From contig WPIO01000007.1 of the NCBI GenBank assembly GCA_009760855.2, forward strand, positions 4,098,001-4,158,000: a stretch of DNA of 60,000 bases, in the 5' to 3' direction. Shown one piece after another: positions 24,151-48,656 of the stretch. The notes beneath the pieces are model-generated. The model had not been told where the DNA came from. It searched no databases and was given only the letters and a program-made list of their open reading frames with translations. Within the stretch, counting starts at the first letter, position 1; each line of letters begins with the position of its first letter. A program made the translations under genes and the position numbers. This DNA comes from Cristatella mucedo (Eukaryota; Bryozoa; Phylactolaemata; Cristatellidae).

Positions 24151-24849
24151 CAATTGTGTCTGCCCTTCAAACTTCTTTCAAAGCCTTCGTACGGAGATAG
24201 CCAAGTAGCCCACTGTGGAGTTATAGTTTGTTTGCATGCTCCCGCATGCAGCAAGAGAAGAAGTGCAGTCGACGTTCGGCGGATATTACATGCGAAACTA
24301 GCCGATGAGCCCTTGCAGTGCGTTTGGATGTGCAGAGAAGATTCTGGGATGCACTAACACGTTGCCCCTCCCCCAGTGAATGAGGCGTTGCAATAGGAAT
24401 TCAATTTCAGCAATTCTAGATATAGAAAACTATACGACGGTATTCGATCTCATCTGTAGCGTCTGGTTTTGTATACCTCAGCAGTCAGCCAAGTACCACG
24501 TTCATTACTGAGCACTCGATTGCCGACTCCTTGGACTCCGACTCGAGTTTGGCAGATGGCCAGAATGAGTGCTTCTCAAGAACTGATGCACAGAAAAAAA
24601 CGTAGCCTCCAAACAAATACGCCAAGCAAGCGCTTATTAACTTCATTTTCAGAATGAGCCTATCAACACAGCGAAGTTATTTTTTTACAGAGAACTTGTG
24701 GATAGACAACCGCATCCATATCTAATTCCAGTCACGTATTAGTGTAGAAACTCGGTCTTACTTATGTGAGGATATGGTCCGTGTATTTCCGACAAACCTT
24801 ACGGATGCATCTAATTCATTCCTGGCAGATCATAATGCGCGTTTAAAAA

Positions 24850-25370
24850 AAAGACGGTGTAAAATTCTGCAGCTAGGCTTGTCTTTCGGGAACCTCATTA
24901 CAGCTGCCACATCACACCACTTCTCACATACCTACACTGGGTCCCCCTACACATATTTTTGCGTCCCCTAGTTCTCTTGCTCAGGTGCATCCGTCTGAAA
25001 TACCTACTTTTTAGGCTTCCCATTGCACCACCACACTCCTCTGACTCTGGTCGATTGGCCTCTAACCTCTAACCAATATAAAATCATTTGGAGACCATGC
25101 CTTTCGTGTGCTACCTGGAAATCACTACAGACGCCAAGTCTTCCCTGTGACTTAATAATAATATTGCACTTGATTTGGCAACAGTTAGTAGTTTGAATTG
25201 TGCTTTCTATGGTTGTGCATGCTTAGATTGTGCCTGCTATCACTAATCAGTTGATATGCTTTCTTTGCAGCACTTTTTAAGCGTTCTGAAAAAAGATTTA
25301 GTTCTCTTAGAGTGTTACATAAATTTAATATTGTTATTTATTATTACTACCATTATTATTATCTATCTAC
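24850..25370 (+). mobile_element. LINE 3' end, strongly degraded
   Basis: The reading recalls QLGLSF.NLITAATSHH, a decayed form of the QLVQNSAARLVCRE..SCHIT region, followed by remnants of FGDHAF and a decayed hairpin (AAAAAAGATTTAGTTCTCTTA near 25290), ending in AT-rich repeats. Confidence 0.65.
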
Positions 25371-25779
25371 TTGAAACCTAGAATTTGTTGTTAGAGCTAG
25401 TTTTAGCTTAGTTTTTCAGGGCTTTCATTTTTTTACCCTCATCGACCCAACGGTTTCAAGGCTTGGCTTTAACTGCTCACTTAAAGTGACCCGTGAGAGC
25501 CGAAACACAAAGTAATGCCTGAATTCATCCTCGTGTTTGTACTCATCACTTCAATAGTTTCTTTCAGGCGTAAATTAGCTCAACATGAGTGCGATTGCAG
25601 GCCTATTTCTGCACCACTGGATACTGATATCCATATTTTGATCTCGCTGCTGCTAAGGAGATTTCGTCGAAAATGCTGCCGATCCCTGTGCTCTGCTCAG
25701 AGTTTTTATTCTAGCTGTGTACTTATCTGCCACCCGGTGGCACAAATGACTTATGAATAGTGCTGTCAAAAACCTCGGT

Positions 25780-25900
25780 TAGCCGGCACGCCGGCTATTT
25801 CCACCTCGGAGGGTGGAATCACTCCGCCATCGATGGGCGAAAGCCGCGTTTGTACGAGGAGGAGTCTTGCTTCCTACCTGCTTCTGTCCTACTCGAGTCT
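25780..25900 (+). repeat. GAGTCTTGCTTCCTA repeat, second location
   Basis: Shares ACTCCGC..TGGGCGA and GAGTCTTGCTTCCTACC with the inverted-repeat element near 13.2 kb. An inverted partial copy of the core (GACAGAAGCAAGACTCGCC) is near 26660. The overlapping 125-codon frame (25760-26137) is probably incidental. Confidence 0.4.
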
Positions 25901-26139
25901 TCGGAGTCTACTTTGCCAAGAGTGATGGCGGTCCAAGACTTTAGAGAGACTCTTAGCGAAGATTCAGAAGATAGATCTATCACCGTCTGTAACTCCACAA
26001 AGCCACGCAGACTCTGTGGGTGTTACGCAGGAGAGTTTTCTATAGCGCCACTCAAAGCCCAAGCGGCTTTCCGTACGCATTCGGTGGCCAACAGACTTCG
26101 TCTCGCGCAACAAGGAGAAAATGAGAAGCACAACTGAGT

Positions 26140-27400
26140 CAGGAGAAAAGTTGAAGTAGTGAGTAGCATGAATGTAGCAGCTCAAGACGGCTGGATAAGA
26201 TGAGCCGTAGTCGGCAGCAGGAGAGAGTAGATGTTGCGTAGGAAATGCGGTGGCTACTTCCTGGTCAAGACTCAGGCAAGGCTGAACAAACGACCGACCG
26301 ACCGACCGACAGCAGACGCCGTCAAAGGCACACCTTCATTGCTTTTGAAAGGCAGGCGGACGACTTGACTTCCGAAATCCTTGAAGGGTTCCACAAGCGT
26401 CCCCGTTAATGGTACTCCACGAGCTCTTCAAATAAGAATAAGATTATGAGGCGGCGGGCGATAAAAACGGTCGTTTAAGGATACAATTCACTCGGAATTG
26501 CATCGCGGAGGGCCATTTCCTACCTCCCTAACAAGAGCAATTTTCCCTCGGTCACTCTGGGGGTGGAGCAAGAAGGTAGCGAGACTCAGAGGAAAACTGA
26601 CGGTGCACACGTCCTGCTTGAAGGTAAGCCGAATTAGGACGGAAATAGGATTGAAGCCGGACAGAAGCAAGACTCGCCGTGTTAGTTTCTTAGTCAGCAC
26701 TGCAGCATTGGTATAAAAAGGGTGATTTAAGAGTAAGTCATCATATTATTGCATAATTAACTTACGGTATTACTCATTTTTTCTGGTTTATATCTTGAAG
26801 AAGCTGTAGTACTAGTTGTTCCCCTGCGGTTGTAGCAAGTGGAAGGCCCAACTAACTCTGTTTAGGCAGAACTTAGTATGATATGGATGCAGTTATACGT
26901 TTATTATGCCCTGGAGCAGGCCTCCAAAAGGATATATTTATTGGACAATATATTGTATAGTATTGTTCAATATGTACAGTGTGTTGTATTGGGTGCCCTA
27001 ACAATATCAATATTTTGTATTGTCCAGATGAAAACTATATGTGCTATTACAATACTCGAGGGAAGTTTAAGTTTTAAGTTTTAGCAGAACTTTCCGAGCC
27101 CTGAGCCTGACCGCAATGTGTGGATCGCGAACCGCATAAGTCCGTGCAGCGTATTTGGTATGCACAAGTTTACATTTTTTGCTTCGATTGCAACGAAAAT
27201 ATATTGTAGTGTTCACAATTACAATAAGATTACGTTTTATTGTTTGCTATGGCAATATAAATATATTCTATTTTAGATTTATAAATTGACAACGCAATAG
27301 CAATATTATTTTTCAATGGCCTCTGGAGTACTCAGAAGCCGCTGATTTTATAGAGCCAGTGTTATGCAGCCTTAGAGTAGGTAGGCTATTCGAGGCTTGG
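26140..27400. other. No recognised gene
   Basis: Apart from a short (CGAC)n run at 26296-26312 and the inverted core near 26660, I see nothing I can name. The 26.9-27.35 kb part is AT-rich with several ATATTGTA-type words. Confidence 0.45.
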
Positions 27401-27550
27401 CCCTAGCTATCAGCACGACCGCCGGCGAAGGTGGGGGGGGGGGGCAGGCGTCCCGGCTGTCCGGACGGTCCACCTGAGCTCGGAACTCTACATAAGGGCA
27501 CCGCAAAAAACCGGCAGCGCTGGCGCCCTGCCAACTCACTGCTCGCTGTC

Positions 27551-41715
<14,165 letters not shown>

Positions 41716-41952
41716 CCGTCAGCTGCAACAGGCTGCTGCGTTGGCTTCCGATGGCTGTGGACGAGTGAGCTATTTATAGCGCTGCATTATTAAGCCACTC
41801 TGTGCTTGAGAGAGTGCGCCCCATACACAGCGAAACCGCAGCATGCCGAGCGCATAGAGCTTACTGGTAGGTCGAGCTTGTGCAATTAGCAATCTGCCCG
41901 TGAAGCTGCTAGTTTGGAGCTTTTTGCACGTGAAAATGCTGGTTATCTCAAA

Positions 41953-41958
41953 AATAAA
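41953..41958 (+). promoter_or_regulatory. Poly(A) signal AATAAA of the PLA2G15-like gene
   Basis: AATAAA 238 bp after the stop codon, followed by a T-rich stretch (cttcttgcttgtttcctctgt). It is the likely transcript end. Confidence 0.65.
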
Positions 41959-42018
41959 CCTTCTTGCTTGTTTCCTCTGTGCTGTCGACGTAGTCAGCAG
42001 TGGCTCGCTCGGAACGAG

Positions 42019-42074
42019 CGCGTCACTAACGTACGTCACGTCACTGACGTTACGTCACGTCACTAACGTTACGT
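42019..42074. repeat. Three 18-19 bp tandem units rich in CGTCA/TGACG half-sites
   Basis: Units at 42019-42036, 42037-42055 and 42056-42074, of the type CACGTCACTGACGTTACGT. Each holds several CGTCA or TGACG words, the half-site of CREB/ATF-type factors. They lie 60-120 bp past the lipase poly(A) signal. A regulatory role is only inferred. Confidence 0.7.
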
Positions 42075-43325
42075 CGACGAAGCAGTCTGAAATAAGCAGA
42101 CGCTTGAGCATTTTCCATGTGCACCGTTGCAGCTGGCACAGAACGGCAGGACGAGCCTGACAGTCACAGCCGTCAAGCACTGCTAAAATTTTCTAGTTAG
42201 GTACGTAATTTTTTTGGTAAATGCAAGTTGTAAGTATAGATAACAATGTTAAACAAATATTTGACAGCTGAGTAGAATGAAAAGCGTAAGTCAGCGTAAG
42301 CTATTGGATCCTGGAATGCATTTTTTATCTCCCCCCAACCGGTCTCAGTAGCTTTAGATAGAAATGAATCAGACGTAGCTAAGTGGTGGTGGCTTGAACT
42401 TGGCCTGACCTAAATAGTGGCGTGGCCTGAACGCTAGAATGAAACCAATGCATTACCGCTGCACAACGGCAATCAAATTGAGTGCTCCGAGCAAGACCTG
42501 CAGCAAAACCGACCAATTTACTGCAATCGACTGCGGTGACCCTACAAGGCAATCTACCGTTAGGGATCTATTGTTGATTCCCCGTATCATGCAATTCCAT
42601 GTGCACGAGCTCGTTCCATCGCGCATAATTTTGTGGGTACTTTCGAATGATAATGTAGTTTAATAAGCAAACCAAATTAGAGCTTCGCTCAGACGATTTT
42701 CTGTGAATTTGGCGGTGGATTCCAGCAGATTACGGTAGTGGTCAGTGTCTTTGGAGTCTATCTCCACGAGAAATTGGGAGCGAAATAACACGAAATTTGG
42801 TGGGTACATTATAGGGACCGGCTCAACAATATTCACTCAAAATTTATTTGTGATTTTCGCCTCCGATTTACGGTTGATTTTCGTTTTATTAAAGAGAATT
42901 ACGGTAATTCGTCGAACCCGAAACGAGGTATATTGCTCGAACTTGCTTGTTTCTACTCTCGACAAATCAGCTGCCCTGTTCAGAAGAGTTTGCAGAGGCC
43001 ATTTCTTGGGCTGTCCTACAGCAAGTACATTTACGTTTTCTTGCTTTGTAGTAAAAAGTACAGCGACCGGGCGTTCCCTCCCAGGCATTGAGCTCTCTAG
43101 TTATCCCCTGACAGCGGAAGCGTGGTGAAGTTGCAGGCAGCTCATGGAGCCGGCGTGTTTTCCGTCAAAGGCTTGAAGTCAGAGTTAAATAATGGTTTTG
43201 GGCAAATTGTGAAGGCAAAATTTATGTGCATAGTCGAATGTCATACCTTACCTATCAATGTTTGGACCGATAGTAGTTTGGTTTTATCATTTAGCTTCAA
43301 GGGATTTGACGACTTACTGTAACTA
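42075..43325. other. No recognised feature
   Basis: No gene or repeat family recognised. The 127-codon frame at 42745-43128 has no family signature. Confidence 0.4.
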
Positions 43326-43329
43326 ACTT

Positions 43330-43570
43330 CCGAGAGTAGATAGGAATTCAAGCGCTGCATGGCAGTGTCGGAACCACTTTGATCAAAAGAAAATAAGGCC
43401 GAGTATCGTCAGCACGGAAATGACTTTGAATGTCGTATTATCTTCCCTAGTCCGGGCAGTATTCATCGAAAAGAGAAGTGGGCCTAGCACGAACCCTCGT
43501 AGATGACATATGTCACCCGATCCCTGAGTATTCGCCGCTATAAGAAATTCGCTGTCCTCTCCACGTGGTG
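43330..43570 (-). mobile_element. LINE RT fragment
   Basis: The minus strand encodes RGFVLGPLLFSMNTA, a decayed form of the PQGSVLGP.LF motif of LINE reverse transcriptases. Confidence 0.55.
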
Positions 43571-44067
43571 TGATCTCAGCCATTTTTCTGCAGGGGTCAT
43601 GGAGGTGAACAATATTCTTCCCATCAGTAATTCATGATCGCGTGTCAAAGGCAGACGAGACATTTAGATGCGTACAAGTGAAGTGCATTCACTCGTTCGT
43701 GGTGGTCGTTGTGCGTGCGAAAAGGCAACTAGTCAGTGCATAGATATCAAGTGCCTGGTCTCAGCCTACTGAGCCCTATATGTGTACACGATTGCCAAAA
43801 GTCGGGGTCATCCGAAGCTGTAATATTGGGAATCAAATATGCTTCGGCAGCTCACTGTCTGTGCCGATTCATTATTCGTGGAAGATAAGAAGAGGTTGCC
43901 AGTGGCTTATGATGAAAGCAGGAACAACCAAAGTGAGTGAATGGGATCATTGCAGCGCGGGACAGGAGGAAAGACCTCTAAGAGAGAACATTCATCTGAA
44001 AGAACATATTAGACACATTGGCCTCGCAGCAGCAGGCTAGCTAGTATCTGGGACTTGCATGGGTATA

Positions 44068-44206
44068 TAATTCAATTCATTTGTATAGCGCCGTAGGAGA
44101 ACTTAATCTCTACTCAGGCGCTTCGCATATGTCACTGGGCTCGAGCCCACTACCTCGATCGTGAAGGCGTGCACATTAACCGCTCGGCCAAACCAAGGCT
44201 AACTTC
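44068..44206 (-). mobile_element. tRNA-derived SINE, first family (best copy)
   Basis: The minus strand reads GGTTTGGCCGAGCGGTTAAT (excellent A box), then 30 bp later GTGGGCTCGAGCCC (B box), then ACATATGCGAAGCGCCTGAG, TAGAGATTAAGTTCTC and CGGCGCTATACAAATGAA. Head, B box and hairpin tail lie within about 140 bp, and it is the least decayed copy. Confidence 0.82.
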
Positions 44207-44219
44207 AGCAAGTTAGTGG

Positions 44220-44420
44220 CCTTTCAATTGCTAATGTCATGGTTTCTGAAATTAATGGAATGAAGAGAGTCAGATTCTGAGTAAGGCCTAGACGGATCAA
44301 AAGCTAGATAGAGCTTTGTGCCATCCCAAAGAAATGAAGGTCGACATTTTCTTTACGTCAATGATGTCGGCCAGAGGTAGAGTATAGATTGAAAAAAGAG
44401 GAATACATTACAAACACGCT
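44220..44420 (-). mobile_element. LINE RT active-site fragment
   Basis: The minus strand corresponds to the YTLPLADVI.KH..FHF.ADDTQLYL.FDPS..... region, with decay at the catalytic residues (FLWDGTKLYLAFDPS). Confidence 0.65.
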
Positions 44421-44604
44421 GTCGTAGGGGGTCTGAGTTATATATGCATATACAGCATATAGGTTTGTATACATACAGAGTATATAAGAGATACGACTAA
44501 TAGACTAACCAAATAGTTATGGCAGAGCCCTGTCATCATCCAATTGGAATACCTCACCCTCGATTAGCTATCACAAGGATAGTAATAATATTAAGATTAA
44601 TAAG

Positions 44605-44780
44605 AACGCATTTGCATGCTGACCCTGTGCATGTCACTCTCTAACCATGTAATGCTTGTTGTCTTTGAGCATGCTCCACTAACCATTCGATCGTGCTTCC
44701 TTTGCAGCAAATGTAAAGTGCCAAGAAAGAGATGGAGTTCTCTGAGAGCGCTACATCAAATGTATTATTATTATTGTTAT
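44605..44780 (+). mobile_element. LINE 3' UTR and hairpin
   Basis: 3' UTR (TTTGCATGCTGACCCTGTGC ...) and hairpin (AAAGTGCCAAGAAAGAGATG to GAGAGCGCTACATC, 44714-44756), then (ATT)n. A short decayed minus-strand tail follows to 44840. Confidence 0.82.
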
Positions 44781-44904
44781 TCAGACATTTGTACAGTCTC
44801 CTAAGGAGGCCAAATCCCTTTCTAGGCATTTTTACGTATGCTGGAAAAGAAACGGGTTTTCTAGCAGCAATCACGTGACGTCAGCCTTAATCGGGGTGAG
44901 CTTA

Positions 44905-45110
44905 TCGAACAGACTAGTCATTGGATGAGCACTTTGCTCACGCTTCCACTGTCAAGTCAGCCTACTGTCAGCTGAGGAACATGGCTAATATTGGGGCCTG
45001 CTCAAACAAGAGTACGACAGCCAACCTACTTCATGAGCATGTAACATCGCTGCTAAATTGCTGGATTTCCCTTAATTCAGGACTCCCGACATGTACCCTT
45101 AATCGCTGGT
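44905..45110 (+). mobile_element. LINE RT fragment
   Basis: Encodes TVKSAYCQLRNMANIGACSN and SLNSGLPTC, a decayed copy of the STVKSAYFQLHNIAKIRACL..LL.GLPAC segment. Confidence 0.7.
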
Positions 45111-45237
45111 AACTGATTCAACACTCAGCAGCTCATCTGGTGTGTCGTCAACAGCGTGGCTTTCACATCACTTCTGTCTGAGCTTCACTCGCTCATTGAG
45201 TAGACTTCGAGATCCTCTCTCTGGCTCACAGGTAATA

Positions 45238-45405
45238 AGAATAATAATGCGCTTTATAAAGCACCCTCAGAGAACTCAATCTCTCTCTACGAGCTTTACA
45301 TTTGCTGCAAAGGAAAACGCGATTGAATAGTGAGTAATATCATGCTTTATAAACAACATGAATAACATGGTTAGGGGTGACATGCACAGGGTCAGCATAC
45401 AACTG
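45238..45405 (-). mobile_element. LINE 3' tail fragment
   Basis: Minus-strand hairpin (AAAGCTCGTAGAGAGAGATT ... GAGGGTGCTTTATAAAGCGC) and 3' UTR with an (AAT) edge at 45238. Confidence 0.82.
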
Positions 45406-45410
45406 TGTGG

Positions 45411-45850
45411 TCTCTTCACTCGTCTGCACCAGGCTACCTACGGGACCTCCTCGCTCCTTCGGTCACGTTCTCCCAAACCACCCGCTCGTCGGCTTCCAGA
45501 CATTCGCCGCTCCTCGCACTAAATTAAAATTTTTGAGCGATCTGGCCTTCGGTTCGTATACACCAAAGGCACGGAGCTCTGTTTTGGCTTCTGTCTCTAC
45601 TCGCACTGAATTACCACAATTTAATTCTCAGCAACAAGTGAATCTGTTCCACTCAGCTCTCTCTGCATCAGAGTGATGTTTTCTCTGTACCTGTCTGCTT
45701 TTCGTGCCGTACCTATTTGTTCATAATTTAGATAAGTGTTTAACAAGTGGTACCAGTACTAACCAGTGGCTCCGAGCTTTTTTATCCTTGTCTAAGCGTT
45801 GTACCTTTCATATTATTAACCCTTGGTTATTGCTTTCTATTATCTCAGGA
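45411..45850 (+). mobile_element. LINE C-terminus and 3' UTR, second subfamily
   Basis: Decayed C-terminal segment (KLKFLSDLAFGSYTPKARSS ... QFNSQQQVNLF) corresponding to LKSFGDRAFSSYAPKAWNSL ... FKKNLKTHLF. The 3' UTR differs from the main family (AACCCTTGGTTATTGCTTTC), matching the copy near 47.2 kb. Confidence 0.65.
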
Positions 45851-46035
45851 TTCTATCAAAGCGATTTATTATGATTAATTTTATTGTTACTGGCTTACGA
45901 ATAGGTCATTCGTAAGAGCTTTTCTGTGCGGTTCTCAAGAAAGCACCAGTCATAATGTGCGAACTTGCTCAATTACTGACGCTCTCAATAAAAATAAAAT
46001 TGCAATGCTAGTGCTACAATTATCGCTTACAAGTC

Positions 46036-46260
46036 TTGAGCGGCTTTCATTACGAGGATCTCGGCAAAAAATATGCCCTCACTAATCTGCCATGCAAAGG
46101 CAAAGCCACTAAAAATTCCTCAAAGTTCAAATATGAAATGCCGCCACTGTGCGATGATCCGAACAGATCAGAAGTTGACCCTTGGGAAAGTTCAAGTTAC
46201 ATCCGCTGTCACGATGCAGTAGTATGCCTTAGATTGCCGAGATGTTGGTCAGCATTTTAA
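46036..46260 (+). CDS. Unrecognised small ORF
   Basis: A 74-codon frame, rich in Lys, Pro and Cys (ALTNLPCKGKATKNSSKFKY ... PPLCDDPNRSE). No family recognised, no splice support. Possibly chance or a repeat remnant. Confidence 0.12.
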   Translation: MSGFHYEDLGKKYALTNLPCKGKATKNSSKFKYEMPPLCDDPNRSEVDPWESSSYIRCHDAVVCLRLPRCWSAF

Positions 46261-46264
46261 AATT

Positions 46265-46795
46265 AAATGTAATCAGATCTCATATTCGGGGCTATGATGA
46301 ATGCTAGTATTTTCCCTAAGAAAATTCTGATTTGTGGCAAAAGCTTGGATACATAATTGAATCTTGTAAAAATGACTGTCTTGTAAATATTGATAATTAA
46401 AGTTTACTTTGTCAAGAAGGGAGACAAAACCCTATTTTCCGATTGCAAATCATTTGTGATAAGGATGTGAGAATATGAGTAAAAACACTCTCCGAAAGAA
46501 CCAGCGGCAGTAGCATCGCTCACAAGGCTTAACAAAGGCAGCAAGAAAGTTGCGGACAAGTATTGTGACTTCTAATAGAATAGGCCATCAGCAATTATTT
46601 CAAAAAATGGATACTAAAGACTCTGAAAAGCTCCTACGTAAATGAATGGTAGCGTCGCTTGCTTGCAGAGACACGGTAAGACAGCGAAATACACCTTGGG
46701 CAGAATAAAAAAAAATCACTAGCACCGCGATCTCACGACCATTATTTTTTAATTCTTTGTCTCTAAATTAAAAGGAGATCATTAGCGCTTCAACT
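46265..46795. other. No recognised feature
   Basis: AT-rich sequence with no gene or repeat I can name. Confidence 0.4.
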
Positions 46796-46799
46796 GATG

Positions 46800-47290
46800 C
46801 ACAATTGAGCCACTCGTCTGGTCAGTCATCAATGCCGCAGTGGCCAAATTGTACCGCTTCTCTCCGAGCGTCACCGGGCCCCTATCCAGCATCGAATTGA
46901 CTTCAAGATTTTCTGTATGCCTTTACAGGTCATTTCAATCGCTTGCACAAGTCTACCAATCCGACCTACTCGCTTCTCCTGTCATGTGCTCTGGCAGCAC
47001 CCGCTCTTCGGCTTATCTTGCGCCCCAACGGAAATTTTCTTTCTTTTTCTGTGATTTGAATGCTTACCTGCATGCATGACTCAGTTCAACTTACTAACCA
47101 GGAATCCTGTTATCACGTAACCCTGAGTATCTTCTTTTGCACTTTTGCATGCTGGTTTTAGCACGATACTTGCATTTTATTATCCCCTGGTTATTGCTTC
47201 TCTTGCGGCAAGTTGGAAAGTGCACGGATAGAGATTTGCTTCTCCTGGGGTGACGTACGAATGGCTTATTATTATTATTATTATTATTGA
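46800..47290 (+). mobile_element. LINE 3' end, second subfamily
   Basis: Traces of the C-terminal region (HPIQHRIDFKIFCMPLQVIS-like readings, YRSFQSLAQVYQSDLLASPV) followed by a 3' UTR with TTATCCCCTGGTTATTGCTT, a variant hairpin (GTGCACGGATAGAGATTTGC to GGGGTGACGTACGAATG) and (TTA)n at 47265-47288. Confidence 0.7.
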
Positions 47291-47309
47291 TTGAAATCCT
47301 TATTATTAT

Positions 47310-47520
47310 CACATTCTCTGAATCGACGACGTCGAAAAGAAAGCTAAAAATTCACTTTTTCCTCCCAGTATTTACTCAGACCGTGTGAATTGTCTTTCAA
47401 GTGCTTATAAATATTAAAATTCGTCGTGGTCTTATGACTAATAATTTGACACTTCCCTACTGGCATATGTAAAGCGTATGGAAAGATTTTAATTATCTTA
47501 CGACATTGTAGAAAAGGAAA
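47310..47520 (+). mobile_element. LINE 3' end fragment
   Basis: Second, shorter copy of the C-terminal end and 3' UTR (KKLKIHFFLPVFTQTV, CATATGTAAAGCGTATGGAAAG) directly behind the previous one. Confidence 0.5.
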
Positions 47521-47524
47521 AGAT

Positions 47525-48175
47525 AATAAGAATAAAATTGGACCTCTGATGTGCAGCTGAGGGTAAAGAAATAGCAGAAAATGCACAATGGGATGGAGCG
47601 TAATATGACTAATTTCCACAAATTTTACTGCAATTGCGCGGTCAGCACCGCATCGGGTGCGGAACCGCCATAGGATCTGCTTGTCCTAAGGAACTAAAGG
47701 GGTTTATCATGAATTACCTGAAATTTGACAGGGTAGGGTAAGAAAAATCTGCGACGCGGTAGAGTCTAAGCGTGCGGGTTGTATTTTAATGGTACAGGCA
47801 GTACACGCGTGGGAGTTTTGTCCAAGTCCGATAGTTACTACCGTATGTGTAGACATTTACGCATTTGCTCAGGAAAATTTTCTAAACTTCACTGAAAGGA
47901 TTTCAAGCAAATTTGGTAATCTAAAGCTTACTAGTCGTCCGAGAAAGTAAAAGTTGCTAAGCAGCAAAACGGAAGCTGGGTAGTCATATCTATGGAACTG
48001 AGTGCTGTAAGCATCGAAGAAGTAGCAGCGAGAGACCTTGAGGAGTTAACACGTTTGGCAGTTATTGGTGACGGTTAAATGTATAGGCAAAACTAGGATA
48101 ATTGATCAAGCCTCACGAAAAATTAGGAAGCTTGTGTTTATTACGAGATATACGAGTAAGCGTGCTGCATAGGCC
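47525..48175. other. No recognised feature
   Basis: No gene or repeat recognised in this stretch. Confidence 0.4.
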
Positions 48176-48179
48176 GGAA

Positions 48180-48535
48180 AATCCGTAAGAAGTGAGTTAC
48201 ATAAGTCAAGATGGGATATCAAAAAATGCATGGACCAGCTTGGCTGTGTCTAAGCAGTCCCGAATTTATTTTTGAAGTGGTACCTAGCTAAAATTAGGTA
48301 GGCTTGACTGGTGAAGCTAACGTGGTCGTCTAGTGAAATGTCGCTATGGGGCAGGACACCCAAATTACGTCCAGATACTATAGAAGAAATGCTGGCCGAT
48401 ATCATTTTGTGGTTTAGGTGTTCCAATTTCTAGTAACACTAGTTTTTCCGATGAAAAGTAATACTTTGTTTCTGATTTAATTTGAGAAATTTTGCCGCCA
48501 TCCAAGTGCAGTGAATTATGTCCGAAATCGGTTGC
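48180..48535 (-). mobile_element. LINE RT fragment
   Basis: The minus strand corresponds to the ..W.AAKFLKLNQKQS.L..IGK region through DISASISSIVSGRNLGVLPH and FTSQAYLILAR to KHGPAWSMHFL. It lies head-to-head with the intact copy that starts at 48655. Confidence 0.78.
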
Positions 48536-48537
48536 AG

Positions 48538-48575
48538 CACATTTCCCCCGGACATTTCCTCGCCGGGGTACGACA
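48538..48575. repeat. C-rich GGACATTTCC repeat (inverse of the ATGTCC repeat at 50.06 kb)
   Basis: ATTTCCCCCGGACATTTCCT followed by CGCCGGGG. The reverse complement, GGGGAAATGTCC-type units, forms a longer tandem block at 50061-50150. Confidence 0.65.
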
Positions 48576-48635
48576 TTGTTGATGAATGTATAACTATTAA
48601 TGTATGTTGATGAATGTATAACTAAGAATACCGAT

Positions 48636-48656
48636 ATATATATATATATATATATC
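48636..48656. repeat. (TA)n
   Basis: A run of about ten TA units at the 5' boundary of the plus-strand LINE. Confidence 0.9.
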
